A stretch of DNA of 64,000 nucleotides from NCBI GenBank assembly GCA_905221605.1, contig CAJNDS010000234.1, forward strand, positions 92,501 through 156,500, read 5' to 3'. This stretch comes from Symbiodinium natans (taxonomy: Eukaryota > Sar > Dinophyceae > Suessiales > Symbiodiniaceae). The position numbers were made by a program, and so were the translations under genes. Within the stretch, counting starts at the first letter, position 1. Each line of letters begins with the position of its first letter. This document shows, piece by piece, positions 10,801 to 22,800 of this stretch. The notes under the pieces were generated by a model, which was given only the letters and a program-made list of their open reading frames with translations, was not told the origin of the DNA and made no database searches.

Positions 10801-13800
10801 AAACCCTAAACCCTAAACCCTAAACCCTAAACCCTAAACCCTAAACCCTAAACCCTAAACCCTAAACCCTAAACCCTAAACCCAACAGCCCTAGAGCCTA
10901 ACCCCTGCCTTAAAGCCGAAGCCTTACGCCCTTGGGAGGTCCAGAGGGTGGAGGGCTCAGCCGCCAATATCTCCTACTTGGGGAGTTCCTCAAATGTTGA
11001 ATAAGGATCATCGCGATGATCTAACTACTCACTTCTCTCATCCCTGAAAAAGACCCGGTTGGTTCTGGAGTGCCCCAAACCATCGGTCCTTATGTTGGGG
11101 TTTAGGGTCCTTAACCTCTAAACCGTGTAAACCTCTCAACCCTCCAAACCCTCAAGTCCTCTAAACCCTCTAAACCCTCTAAACCCTCTAAACCCTCCAA
11201 ACCCTCCAAACCCTCGAAACACCCTAAACCTTCAACCCCCTAAACTCGAAACCCTAAAACTCTAGAACCCTAAGCCCTAAAACCATCACCCTCTAAACTC
11301 TAAACCCTTGAACTCTAGAGAACCCCAGAACCCTAGAACCCTAGAACCCTAAACCCCATAACCCTCGAACCCTAAACCCTCCTAAACCCTAAACCCCAGA
11401 CCCTAAACCCGAAACCCTAAACCCTAAACCCCAAACCCCATAACCCGCAACCCTAAACTCGCCCCTTCAGGTCCCGAGGATGCCCCTGTGGCCAAGCCTG
11501 AGGCGGGGGCTTTTGTCTAAGGGTTTAGGGTTTAGGGTTTAGGGGTTTAGGGTTGAGGGTTTAGGGTTTAGGGGTTTAGGGGTTTAGGGGTTTAGGGTTT
11601 AGGGTTCAGGGTTTAGGGTCCAGGGTCTGGGGTTTTGAAGGGTGTCCCTTTATGTTGGGTATGTCCCAAAATAGGGGTACCCATTTTGCGCCCCAAATAG
11701 AATAGAATCCCCTTAAAGGGACCCCCAAGTTGGGTATCCCTATTTTCGGAAACCCCATATGGTCCCCAAAGGGTTCTGAAGTATGGGCCCTTGGGTTGCA
11801 TAGGGTAAGTACGGGGTACACAAGGAGTTCCCCTTTAAGGGCCCATATTCAGGGACCTTGCAACTACCCTGAGATTCTGAGTCAACCTCTACCCAGAGAG
11901 CCCATTGGGGGGGGGGGGGGGGTTTAGGGTTGAAGGAGTTTCGGGTTTAGGGTTTGGGTTTAGGGTTTCGGGTTTACGTAGGGTTTAGAGTTTAGAGCCC
12001 AACATGTCCTTAGTTGAGGAGTACGCCTTAAGCTAGATGGGGATCCTTAGTATGATTTAAGGTAGATTCCTTAACGAAGGGATATTGGGCTCTTGGGCAA
12101 TCGAAAATGTCGGCTTCAGGATTTACTTCAGGGTACCCCACTAGACCCCGAAGCAGTAAGTCCTAGACCCTAAACCCGAAATTCTTTTCCCCAAGCCCTA
12201 ACCCTAAAGCCTAAATCCTGAACCCTAAACCCTAAGTTTAGTCAGGGGAGTAAAGGCCCTCCAACATATCAGAATGTTCAGAGCATTCAGACTCCGACAA
12301 TCGGGTTTCGAGTTAGGGTGCCTGTAGCCCCAACAAGCGTTTAGGGTTTAGGGTTTAGGGTTTAGGGTTTAGGGTTTAGGGTTTAGGGTTTAGGGTTGAG
12401 GGTTTACAAAACAAGTCTGCAAGCCTATGTGATTTCGTGGGGGGCTTTGAGAAACCGTAAGTCATGACAATCACTACTTCTGTGAGCCACTTCCGGGTGA
12501 CACCACGCAGATCGGGTTTAGGTTTGGGTTTGGGAATTAGGGCCCGCGGGGTTTCGTGTAAGGGTTCTGGGTTTCTGGTTCATTGATATGAATTGTTGAG
12601 CCCTTTTTGGTGTGCTGCCACCCTAAACCCTAGACCCTAAACCCTAAACCCTAAACCCTAAACCCTAAACCCGAAACCCTAAACCCTAAACCTATAGACT
12701 CAGGAGGGCAATGGGCGCCCAGCCCTAAACCCCTAAACGCCATAAACTCTCAACCCTAAACCCTAAACCCTAAACCCTAAACTTTAAACCCTAAACCCTA
12801 AACCCTAAACCCTAAACCCAAAACCCTACACCCTACACCCTACACCCTACACCCTAAACCCTAAACCCTAAACCCTAAACCCTAAACCCTAAACCCTAGA
12901 CCCTAAACCCTAAACCCTAACCCCAGAAGTCCCAGACCTTTTCGGAAGCCCCTGTGAGCAACAGGTGCGGAAGCCGTCCGTGATGCCCGTCCAGGTGCAT
13001 CGAACAGTTTAGGAGAGGGCTTTGGTGTTCGGTTTGTTCGGAAAGTTCAGATCCCCTGTTCCTAGTGGCCGGCAGAAGGGCTGCAAAAGTACGGAAGGGC
13101 AAGCAAAAAGCACACTACCATGTTGGGTCGCTGGGTTTGTCACAGACATCGCAGTGGACGAGCTCCTCCGATCTTACACATGAGCCTGGAACCACTGCAG
13201 GACACTTTCATTGGATCTTCCAGGCCCCAATTATTTCCCAATGTCCTAGTGGACCTTAAATTGAAGGGCACCCCAAAGCCCCTAATCCTCTGAGCCCCAA
13301 AGCCACCCTAAACCTAAGCCCCAAACCCTCAACCCTAAACCCGAAGCCCTAGACCCTAAACCCTAATCCCCAAGCCCCAAACCCTAAGCCCTCTGCCCGA
13401 AACCCTAAGCCCCAAACCCGAAACCCGAAGCCCAAAGCCCCAAACCATAAACCCTAAGCTCCAAACCCTGCGCCCCAAACCCTAAACCCTAAACTAAACC
13501 CTAAGCCCTAAGCCCTAAACCCGAAACCCGAACCCCCCCACCCAGGCCCCGAAGTTCAAGGCGAACAGCTGGGAAGCCGAGGTGCCGTTTAGGGTTTAGG
13601 GTTTAGGGTTTGGGGTTTAGGGTTTAGGGCTTAGGGTTTAGGAGGTATTTGCTGGGTCGCTTGGGGGGGAGGGAGCGAGGGGGGGGGTCTAGGGTTTAGG
13701 GTTCCGGAAGGTTCGGTTTAGGGTTTAGGGTTTAGGATTCTGAAAGCTAGGGTTTAGGGTTTAGGGCTTAGGGTTTCGGATTGAGCGTTTGACCTTGTTT

Positions 13801-16800
13801 CGATGGAAGTCCCCCTCAGAAGCCACGAAGAGGCTTCACCTTGTTCATGGCCGAAACACCTGAACCAAAAGCACCAAAAGCATTGGAGCGCCACCTGCCG
13901 GCGAACTTGCTATCCCCAGAGCATTGAAGTAGGCTGGGCTGGGTTTGGGGTGGCTGGGCTTTAGGCCATGCTAAAGGGGCTGCGGAAGGTTTGGGTGGCA
14001 GAGGGGGCGAACTGGGAGGTTCGTGGGTAGTTAGGAGTAGGGTTATCAGTACCCGACATGGGGTTCTAAGTATAGCTACTAAAGGTGTTGGCCCTACTTG
14101 TTCCTACGACTTCATGGGCTTCAACCCGCCCCCCAGAAGCTTCTTCAAAAGGGGCTGGGATGGACTTGCAACACCAGCCCGTAGTAGAGCACCAAGGTAG
14201 CAAAGTAGCAAAAGTAGCATCCGCATGAGAACAGCAGTTCGCAAGGTGCTCAATGCGAGGCTGCTCGTTTCGCACGGCTGTGTGGTCCCTTTGAAACACG
14301 TTTGGTCAAAGTTGTCCTTTCAGGGCCATCTTGGTTCAACAGCCTATCCCGACAAGCTTTTCGAGCACAAGGCTCACGGCCGTTGACCTCGAAGCCATGT
14401 TGCGCGTGTGGCGGGCATCGGGGCATGAGCTGCCTCCTTATGCCGTGGATGGACTATGTGATGTCAAGGCCTTAAAGCAGGACTTGCAACTCCACTGTGG
14501 GCAGCCGCGGTTTCGGCAACGTCTCCTGCACGCTGGCGCTGTATTGGATGACGGCACCTCCTTGGACGCCCCGATGCATCTGCAGATGGTCCTACTTCCC
14601 CTCATCAGCGCTTCCGATGATCAGCGGAACGAGCTGATTGATGCAGTTCACGCTGATCTTCCATCCAGGGTTGAGGAGATCTTGCAGCGTCCGCAGGACC
14701 CAGATCTCACGGGCACTTCTGAGCATTCCGGGTCGCAGGTGCCCCTTTGCATTGCAGCTAGTCAGGGCTTCGTGGAGACGGCGCGGTTGTTGCTGGAGGC
14801 TGGGGCGAACAAGGATCAAGAGGGCGGCCACGGTCATCCAGATCAGTTTCAGGAGTATTCCACACCCCTCATCTTGGCGTGCCAGTATGGCCACTTAGAG
14901 ATGGTCCGCTTACTGCTAGAAGTCAGCGCCGATGTGGCCTTGTGCGAGATGGCTGTAAACGCAACGGCCCTTATCCGGGCAGCAGAGGGCAACTATGTGG
15001 ACATCGCGCAGTTGCTGCTCGATGCGCGAGCGAGCTTGAATCAAACGCAGCGCCGTGGCAGGACAGCTCTTGTGTGTGCGTGCTTCAAACAGCACACAGC
15101 CGTTGCCCACCTGCTGGTGGAGGCCTTGGCTGACCTAAACTTAGCGGACAATATTGGCATGACTGCCCTGAGTTGGACCTCTTGCGCAGGCCATGTTGAC
15201 GTGGTTCGTTTACTACTCGAAGCCAACGCCGACCACGAGCTGGCCAGTGAAGTTGGCTTAACAGCCTTGGCCTGTGCATCCTGCATGGGCCACTTGGAGG
15301 TCGTGCGGCTCTTGCTGGCCCGGGAGTCCCACGACATTCCGTCGCGGGTAGCAGCTCTTGTTGCTGCATCCAACTGCGGCCGCGCTGAAGTTGTGGAATT
15401 GCTGCTGCGCAGTGCTGACAGCCAGTTGTTGAACAATGGCGGTTGGACTGCTTACATGTGTGCTGCGCGGCAGGGACACGCTAGAGTTGTGGCTTCCTTC
15501 CTTGAGGCTGGGATGGACAGAAACTTATCTAGGAGCCTTGACTCTTCTGTGGCTGCGCTAGTTGTGGCGTCTGGGCATGGCCACGTGGAGGTGGTGGAGA
15601 GACTCCTGGAGACCAGGGTTGACGAAGCCTTGGCAAGCCCGGCTGCCCTGGAAGCCATAGCTTGCGCGTCGCACTACGGCTTCGGAGACGTCGTTCATCG
15701 GCTGTTGGAGGCAGGGGTTGGCCAGAGCATGCTTGGAAGCACCGGCGCCGCGGCCATCGCCTGCATCTGTGCAGCAACCCAGGGGAAGATCGCTATAGTG
15801 AAGTGGCTTGTTGTGTCATGTCACTCGACGACACTGCAACTGGTTGGAAATGAGCCCGATTATCTGCTACTTTCGCTTGGTGGCCCAGATTGCTAAAAGT
15901 TGTGAAGAAAAGAGGTTGGCACGGCCGTGCCAGGACAACATTCATGGTTTGCTGCCAAGGACACTTGTGAATTTCAAACGATCATCTACTATTTGCTTAA
16001 GAACACCAAGATTAACAAAAGATAATAATCCCTATATTACCCTGAATAAGGAATAACATCTTTTATTTTTCGGTGTTCTTAAGCAATTAGTAGTCATGAG
16101 CACCACTCTGCAGCAGCATTCGGATGAGCGCCATCGTGGCAGGTGTCGCAGCAGCAGTAGGCAAGAAGCAGGATTCAGGATTTTAGGTTACCCAGGGTTT
16201 AGGGATTAGGGTTTAGGGTTTAGGGCTACATTTATATGGCAGGATCGGAGTCTGGGAAACCGTGAACCCTGAACCTTACCTTAAGAACCCCGTAAGCCCT
16301 AAACCCTAAACCCTAAACCCTAAACCCTAAACCCCAAACCCCAAACCCGAAACCCTAAAGCCCAAACCCGAATTCTGCTGGTTTTTGTAGGGTGGGTTTT
16401 GGAATCTCAACCCTAAGCCCTTAAACCCGGACCCCTAAACCCTAAACCCTACAACGTGAACCCTAAACCCGAAACTCTAAAGCTAGTTTCAGCTTCGCAA
16501 GGCAGACCTTGAACCCGCCCAGGGTTCGAAGGTTTAGGGCTTCGGGTTAGCCCTAAACCCTAAACCCTAAACCCTAAACCCTAAACCCTATACCCTATAC
16601 CCTCAACCCTAAAATCCTCAAGGGGGCTAAGGCTTCGGGCTTGCTTGGAAGGTTCATGGTACTTACTAACCACTTATAACTGTACTTATAACCCTACTTA
16701 TAATACCCCTAAAGGGCCTTATAGGGGTTATCCCAATTTTAAGTAGGGTTATAAGCCCAGTTATAAGTGGTTATTAAGTCCCATGAACCTCCAAGTAGGG

Positions 16801-19800
16801 CTTAGGGGCCCGGGATGAGGGTTGTGGCCAGGTGGGAGAGCTCATCGAGCAGATCGCGCTGTGCCCCGGCGCAACGGGGAGCTCTCGGGTGTTATGCTTA
16901 GGGTTTGGGGTTTGGGGTTTAGGGTTTAGGATTTAGGGTTTAGGGTTTAGGGTTTGGGGTTCAGGGTTTAGGGTGTAAGGTTTAGGAGTTTGGGTTTCAG
17001 GGATTTGGGTTCTTAAATTTGGGCGAACTGAACCCTCGGGTCAGTACACAAGCAACGCGAGCACTCCCTCCCATCACGCCTGAAGCCCTAAGCCCTCCCG
17101 TCACGCCTGAAGCCCTAAGCCCTTAACCCTAAACCCTAAACCCTAAACCATCCTAAACCATCCTAAACAATCCTAGACCATCCTAAACCATCCTAAGCCT
17201 CAAGCCCTAAACCCTAAACCCTACAGCCTTTTGTATGAATTCTGTCCAGGGCTCTGGGTGTTTTTTTTCTCTGGCGTGTACATGTCGAGCTTGGAGGGCT
17301 GCTGCATACGACCTAGCCAGAGAGCTTGAGTGGCAAGACGCCTTAAGGTCTATGGGAGCATCCCACCCTAAACCCCAAACTCTAAACCGTAAACCCTAGA
17401 CCCGAAACCCTAAACTGATATAGGGGCCTGAAGCCTCAACCCTGAACCCTAAACCCTTAAACTTTTAAACCCCTTTAGGGTATCTTCTTGAATGAAGGGT
17501 CTCCGGGTAGGCTTGAGTGGGGGTTGATCACACTTTTTACACTCTCTTTGCGCATCTCCCTGCATGCAGCCCCCATGTAGCCCCCACATAGCCCCATGCA
17601 ACCCCATAGAACGTCCATACTGAAACTCTGACGTTTACGGGGCCCCATGGACTGAGGTCTGATACCAGGAGCTTTATAACGCCCAAGCTGGGGTTGAGGG
17701 CTCCTGTACTACCCCCCCCCCCCCCCCCCCCCCCCACAGGTGGCTCTGGCCCCAAATATGGGGCCCAGTAGCCCTAAAGCAGTTGAGCTTGATTTCGGGT
17801 TGGGGTAGTTAGGGTAGCGCGGGTCGCACCCGTGACAAACCCTAAACCCTTCACCCTAAACCCTGCACCCTCAACCCTAAAACCTGCCCCCACACCCTGA
17901 ATTCCGAAAACCTTTGCACCCTAAATCCGTAAACCCATAAACCCCTAAACCGCCTAAACCCCTAAACCCCTAAACCGCCTAAACCCCTAAACCGCCTAAA
18001 CCCCTAAACCGCCTAAACCCCTAAACCCCTAAACCCCTAAACCCCTAAACCGCCTAAACCCCTAAACCCCTAAACCCCTAAACCCCTAACCCCTAAACCC
18101 CTAAACCCCTAACCCCTAAAACCCCCCCTAAACCCCTAACCCCCTAAACCCCTAAACCCCTAAACCCCTAAACCCCTAAACCCCTAAACCCCTAAATCCC
18201 TAAACCCCTAAACCCCTAAACCCCTAAACCCCTAAACCCCTAAACCCTAAACCCTAGAACTCCTCAGGACCGATGTGAGTCGTGCGCACGTCGAGTCCAT
18301 CACTGAGCTGCTCAGCAGCACCGCAGACCCAAAGGGCCCAGTCCCCCTCACCTTTAGGGTTTAGGGTTTAGGGTTTAGGGTTTAGGGCTCAGGGCTTCGG
18401 GGTGTAGGGATCCCAAATCCCATGACGAAATAGGGGTTAGGGCAGAATCCGTACTCAACCTTCCACCTGGGATCGCGAAGCAGGTGGGTAGGGTTTGGGG
18501 TTTAGGGTTTGGGGTTTAGGGTTTGGGGTTTAGGGTTTGGGGTTTAGGGTTAGGGGTTTAGGGTTGGGGGTTTAGGGTGTGATGAGAGGGCTACTTGTAG
18601 TTCTTTCCCGTTTTTTCCGTTGTTTCGCTGTGGTTGCCGCCGTTGCTGCATTGTAGCTGCACAGCTGCGACATGTATAAGCAGGGTCATGAGTATGGTAA
18701 CTATACCGCGCCTTAAGTAGCTTGAGGTGAAGACAGTGGTCTTTTTTTTTGGTAGCTGCTGGGGAATCTACTGTGCTTGTGAGATTGTCTGAAAGGTTCC
18801 AGGTTCTCACGACTTCGCGATACAACTAGCTTTGTCTGCAGGCAACACCATAGATAGAATACAGCTAGCGCCGTCTTTCCCAGGCTGGGAATTCAGCCGC
18901 TGCCCGCAGAAGACGCAAGCCCTGACAAAGCGATCAGTCGGTTGCTCGTGCTGCGCACAGTAGCCACATCAGCTTTGCGGGCAGCCTGGGTAGCAACCTC
19001 ACGACGAGTCCACCCGGACAAGTGCCAGTTGACCGATGCAAAGGCGGCTATGCAGAAGGTTAACAAGGCGTATGAGACTTTGAAAGATAATCGAGCCATA
19101 GTGGACAGCAGGCTCCTGAGTGAAGCAAGAGCTAGAGAAACCGCGCAGGAGGACAGCGAACGCCAGGCGAAACGTACACTTAAGGGTAGCAACCCTTAAT
19201 TAGTAGAGTAGAACCCATAAAACGGCAGGTAAACAGGGTCCCAGGTATAACCCTACTTGTCCCTAAAGCCTAAAGCCTAAAGCCTAAAGCCTAAAGCCTA
19301 AAGCCTAAAGCCTAAAGCCTAAAGCCTAAAGCCTAAAGCCTAAAGCCTAAAGCCTAAAGCCTAAAGCCTAAAGCCTAAAGCCTAAAGCCCTAAAGCCCCT
19401 AAAGCCTAAAGCCTAAAGCCTAAAGCCTAAACCCTAAACCCTAAACCTAAACCCTAAACCCTAAACCCTAAACCCTAACCCTAAACCCTAAACCTTAGAG
19501 TAGCTGCCAAAGCTGCGACCAAGGGCGGTGCGCGCCACGCTGCTCCCGGTGCTTCCCACGGCCCGCGTGGATGGCTGCTTGATGTCGTTCAGAGTCAAAC
19601 CCTTAACACCCCTAAAACACATAAAGCCCTTAAAACCCTTAAAACCCTTAAACTTTAAAGCCCTTAAAACCTTATAAATCTTAAGACATAAATCCTAAAC
19701 CGCGTCTAAACTCAATTTTCTTAGAACTCGCGTGGACTCCAGCTACCTGGTGCTTCCACTACAACATCGAGTACCTTACAGAGTGAATTCTAGCACGGGT

Positions 19801-22800
19801 GGCAGGCTGAGCTGTCAATGCTGGGGCAGAGACAGGGAGCTGTTAATACAGGGAGCTGTTAATAGGGTCCCAGTCGGATATGAGGGAATCGGATTCTCCT
19901 TAAGAATTCGGGGCCAATTTGGGTGCCTCTAAATCAGGCTCCATATTGCAACAGGAACCACAGCCCAGAGAGCCCAAAACCCCTTAAGTTAAGCAACGTT
20001 CCTTAAACCATATAGGGATCCTTAGTGCGATTTAAGGAATAGTCCTTAACTAAGGGGTATTGGGCTTTTTGGGGAGGAAAAGCCCTTATGCAGGGAGCCT
20101 CCCACACCATGGCCCTCTGGGCCTCGACTAGACCGATAAGAGCATGAAGGCCCTGCTTCGGGCATGCAAGTGGCCAATTTTTGGCTTCAGTCCCCCCCTA
20201 CCCCCCCTACCCCCCCGGCACCCCACCCTCAGCGCGGAATCCCACACCCTAACCGGCCCTAACCCTAAACCCGAAACCCGACACCCGAAACCCTAAACCC
20301 TAAACCTACACCCTCAACCCTAAACCCTAAACCCTAAACCCATATTCTTGTCCAGGTGGCAACGCTGAAGCCTTGATTAGCTGGGAATCCCCATCTGGAA
20401 CGTCTCGACCCGTCAAGGGGTTATTTCAAAAGAGGTTCCCCCCAAAACCCAAGGGTACAACCTTAAGGGTCCGAGGTATAACCCCGAGATGTAGGTTCTC
20501 AATGTGCCTGAGGCTTTGGGTTTCGGACTTTTGCCGGGCCCTCTTAGGTGTACCTTGTATAGGCCTTTTTTTTATACCCAAGTAGACCCAAAGTAGCCCC
20601 TGCAAAGCCTGGAGGGTCCCCTATGAGGATCCCGAAGCCCGAAACCCTAAACCTTGCACCCTCAACCCTAAACCCTAAACCCTAAACCCTGAAGCCTAAA
20701 CCCTAAACCCCAAGCCCTAAACCCTAAACCCTAAACCCTAAACCCTAGACCCTAGACCCTAGACCCTAGACCCTAGACCCTAAACCTCGAAACCCCGAAA
20801 CCCCAAGCGCTTGGCTCCTTCCGTCCCAGGCTACGTGACTGCGAACCCGATGGGAGGCCAACGCCTGACATCTGGATATAGGGGTTTAGTGGTTTAGGGG
20901 TTTAGGGGTTTAGGGGTTTAGGGGTTCAGGGGTTTAGGGGTTTAGGGGTTTAGGGGTTTAGGGGTTTAGGGTTGACGTCTTGGGGTTGAGGGTTTCGGGT
21001 TTAGAGTTTTGGGTTGAGGGTTTAGTGGTTTAGATGTTGAACCCTAAACCTAGTTATACCCCAAAACCCGAAACCCTCAACCCTCAACCTTAAACCCTTG
21101 TCTTGCCTGCTCAATGGCATGTAACATTCTCATCTCTCACCCCGAAATTCAATATTTAGGGTTTTGGGTTGAGGGTTTAGGGTTAAGGTTTGAGAGTTAG
21201 GGCTTATTATTGTGGGTTTAGGGTTGAGGGTTTTGGGTTTGGAGTTATGGGGGCTGAGTCTTGTGCAGGCTGAGGGTTCAGGGTTTATTTAGGGTTGCGG
21301 GTTTAGGCCTGAGGGTCCTAAACCCTAAGCCCTAAACCCCTAAGCACCCAAAGTGCTAAACCCAAAGCCCTATACCCTAAAGCCTCAACCCCAAGACTCA
21401 TCTGGGGTGCTAGAATCCTATTGTGTTCGAGGCCCGCGCTGATGGAGGCGGAGGAATACACGCGGAAGCGGGGGGGCTGCCGGATGGCCGTGTGGTCCAT
21501 TCCCTCCGCGAACCGCTTTGGGGAATGCGGTGGCTTTTCAACCGCACCGGGGCATCTGCAGCTTGCCCGTCCCTCCGTAAACGTGGAATTCCAAATCCTG
21601 CAGCAAGAAGGGCTTACAGGACGTGGGGATTTTCCCTTTGCGGGGATTTTCTAGGAATTGACATGAGGTTTTTGCATCTAAGGAGGGTGCGGAACGCTAT
21701 GCAAGCCTCCTAGCGCAAGAAACTCCAAACCCCAAACCCCAATCCGTAAACTCTAAACCCTGAACCCTAAATCCTAAACCCTAAACACTGAAACCTCTAC
21801 CCCCCGAGCCCGTGAAACTTTTGGGATGCCCCGAAAAGACCTGTTGAGTAGGCCCGCTTGGGTATATTTTTGACAGTCCCCTCATTGGGTTCAGGGTTTA
21901 GGGTTTAGGGTTTGGGATACTGTCTAAGAGGAGCTGAGATCCGAGCAAAGGCCATCTGGGTAGTTAGGGCCCGAGGTTTCAGCTACGGGCTTGAGGCTCA
22001 AGGGTTTCAAGGCTAATGTGAAGGGTTTGAAGTGTTTAGAGTTTAGGGCTAGGGGGCTTTTAGGGTTTAGGCGGTTTGAATGGCGATACTTCGGTGTTGC
22101 ACACCAGGTGATGTTCTGCCCTAAGCCCTAAACCCTAAACCCTGAACCCTAAACCCTAAACCCTAGACTCTAAACCCTAAACCCTAAACCCTAAACCCTA
22201 AACCCTAAACCCTAAACCCTAAACCCTAAACCCTAAACCCTAAACCCTAGACTCTAAACCCTCGACTCGAAACCCTAAACCCTAAGCCTAGAGCCCTGTG
22301 GCAGAGGCACCGCCTTCGGCGTGGCCGTCCCAGACGTGGAGATCGTGGTGTTGAGCAACCCCAAGGTCCCTTTTTTTGGTTATAGGGGTTTAGGGTCCAG
22401 GGGTTTAGGGGTCTTTCTGTTTTTTTTCCATATATCTGTTACGTTCGGTTTTAGGGGTTGGGCTCGGCTTTTGTTTTGTTTTGTTTTGTCAGAAGGTGTT
22501 AGGGGCTTAGGGTTTACTGATTAGCAGTCGAAGGTTTTAGGGGTTTAGGGTTTAGGGCGGCGCGGGAGGAGGGGGTAGTCCCTATGAAAGACTGTTAGTA
22601 TGAGGTGGAACATCCCGAGTTTTTAGGGTCTGTTCGTGCAATCCTCCTCTCTCGAACTCCCTGTCTGCCTCGGTTTGTCTGTCTTGCTGCTGTCTGTCTG
22701 TGTCTCTGTGTGTGAATGCGCTTGCAGTTGATTTCTGGCTGCTATCAATTGTCTCAAATTTGATTCTTGTGCCTTGTCTGTCCTAATGTAAAGTAGTCAT

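Noticed and set aside
14331-14396. TTG start giving a 521-residue ankyrin protein
   Set aside because: The added 22 residues read through the leader relic and 5' UTR; the ATG at 14397 begins the conserved LRVWRASG segment.
7047-18250. CRISPR-like array
   Set aside because: Direct repeats without unique spacers; the units are telomere-like tandem repeats in a eukaryotic setting.
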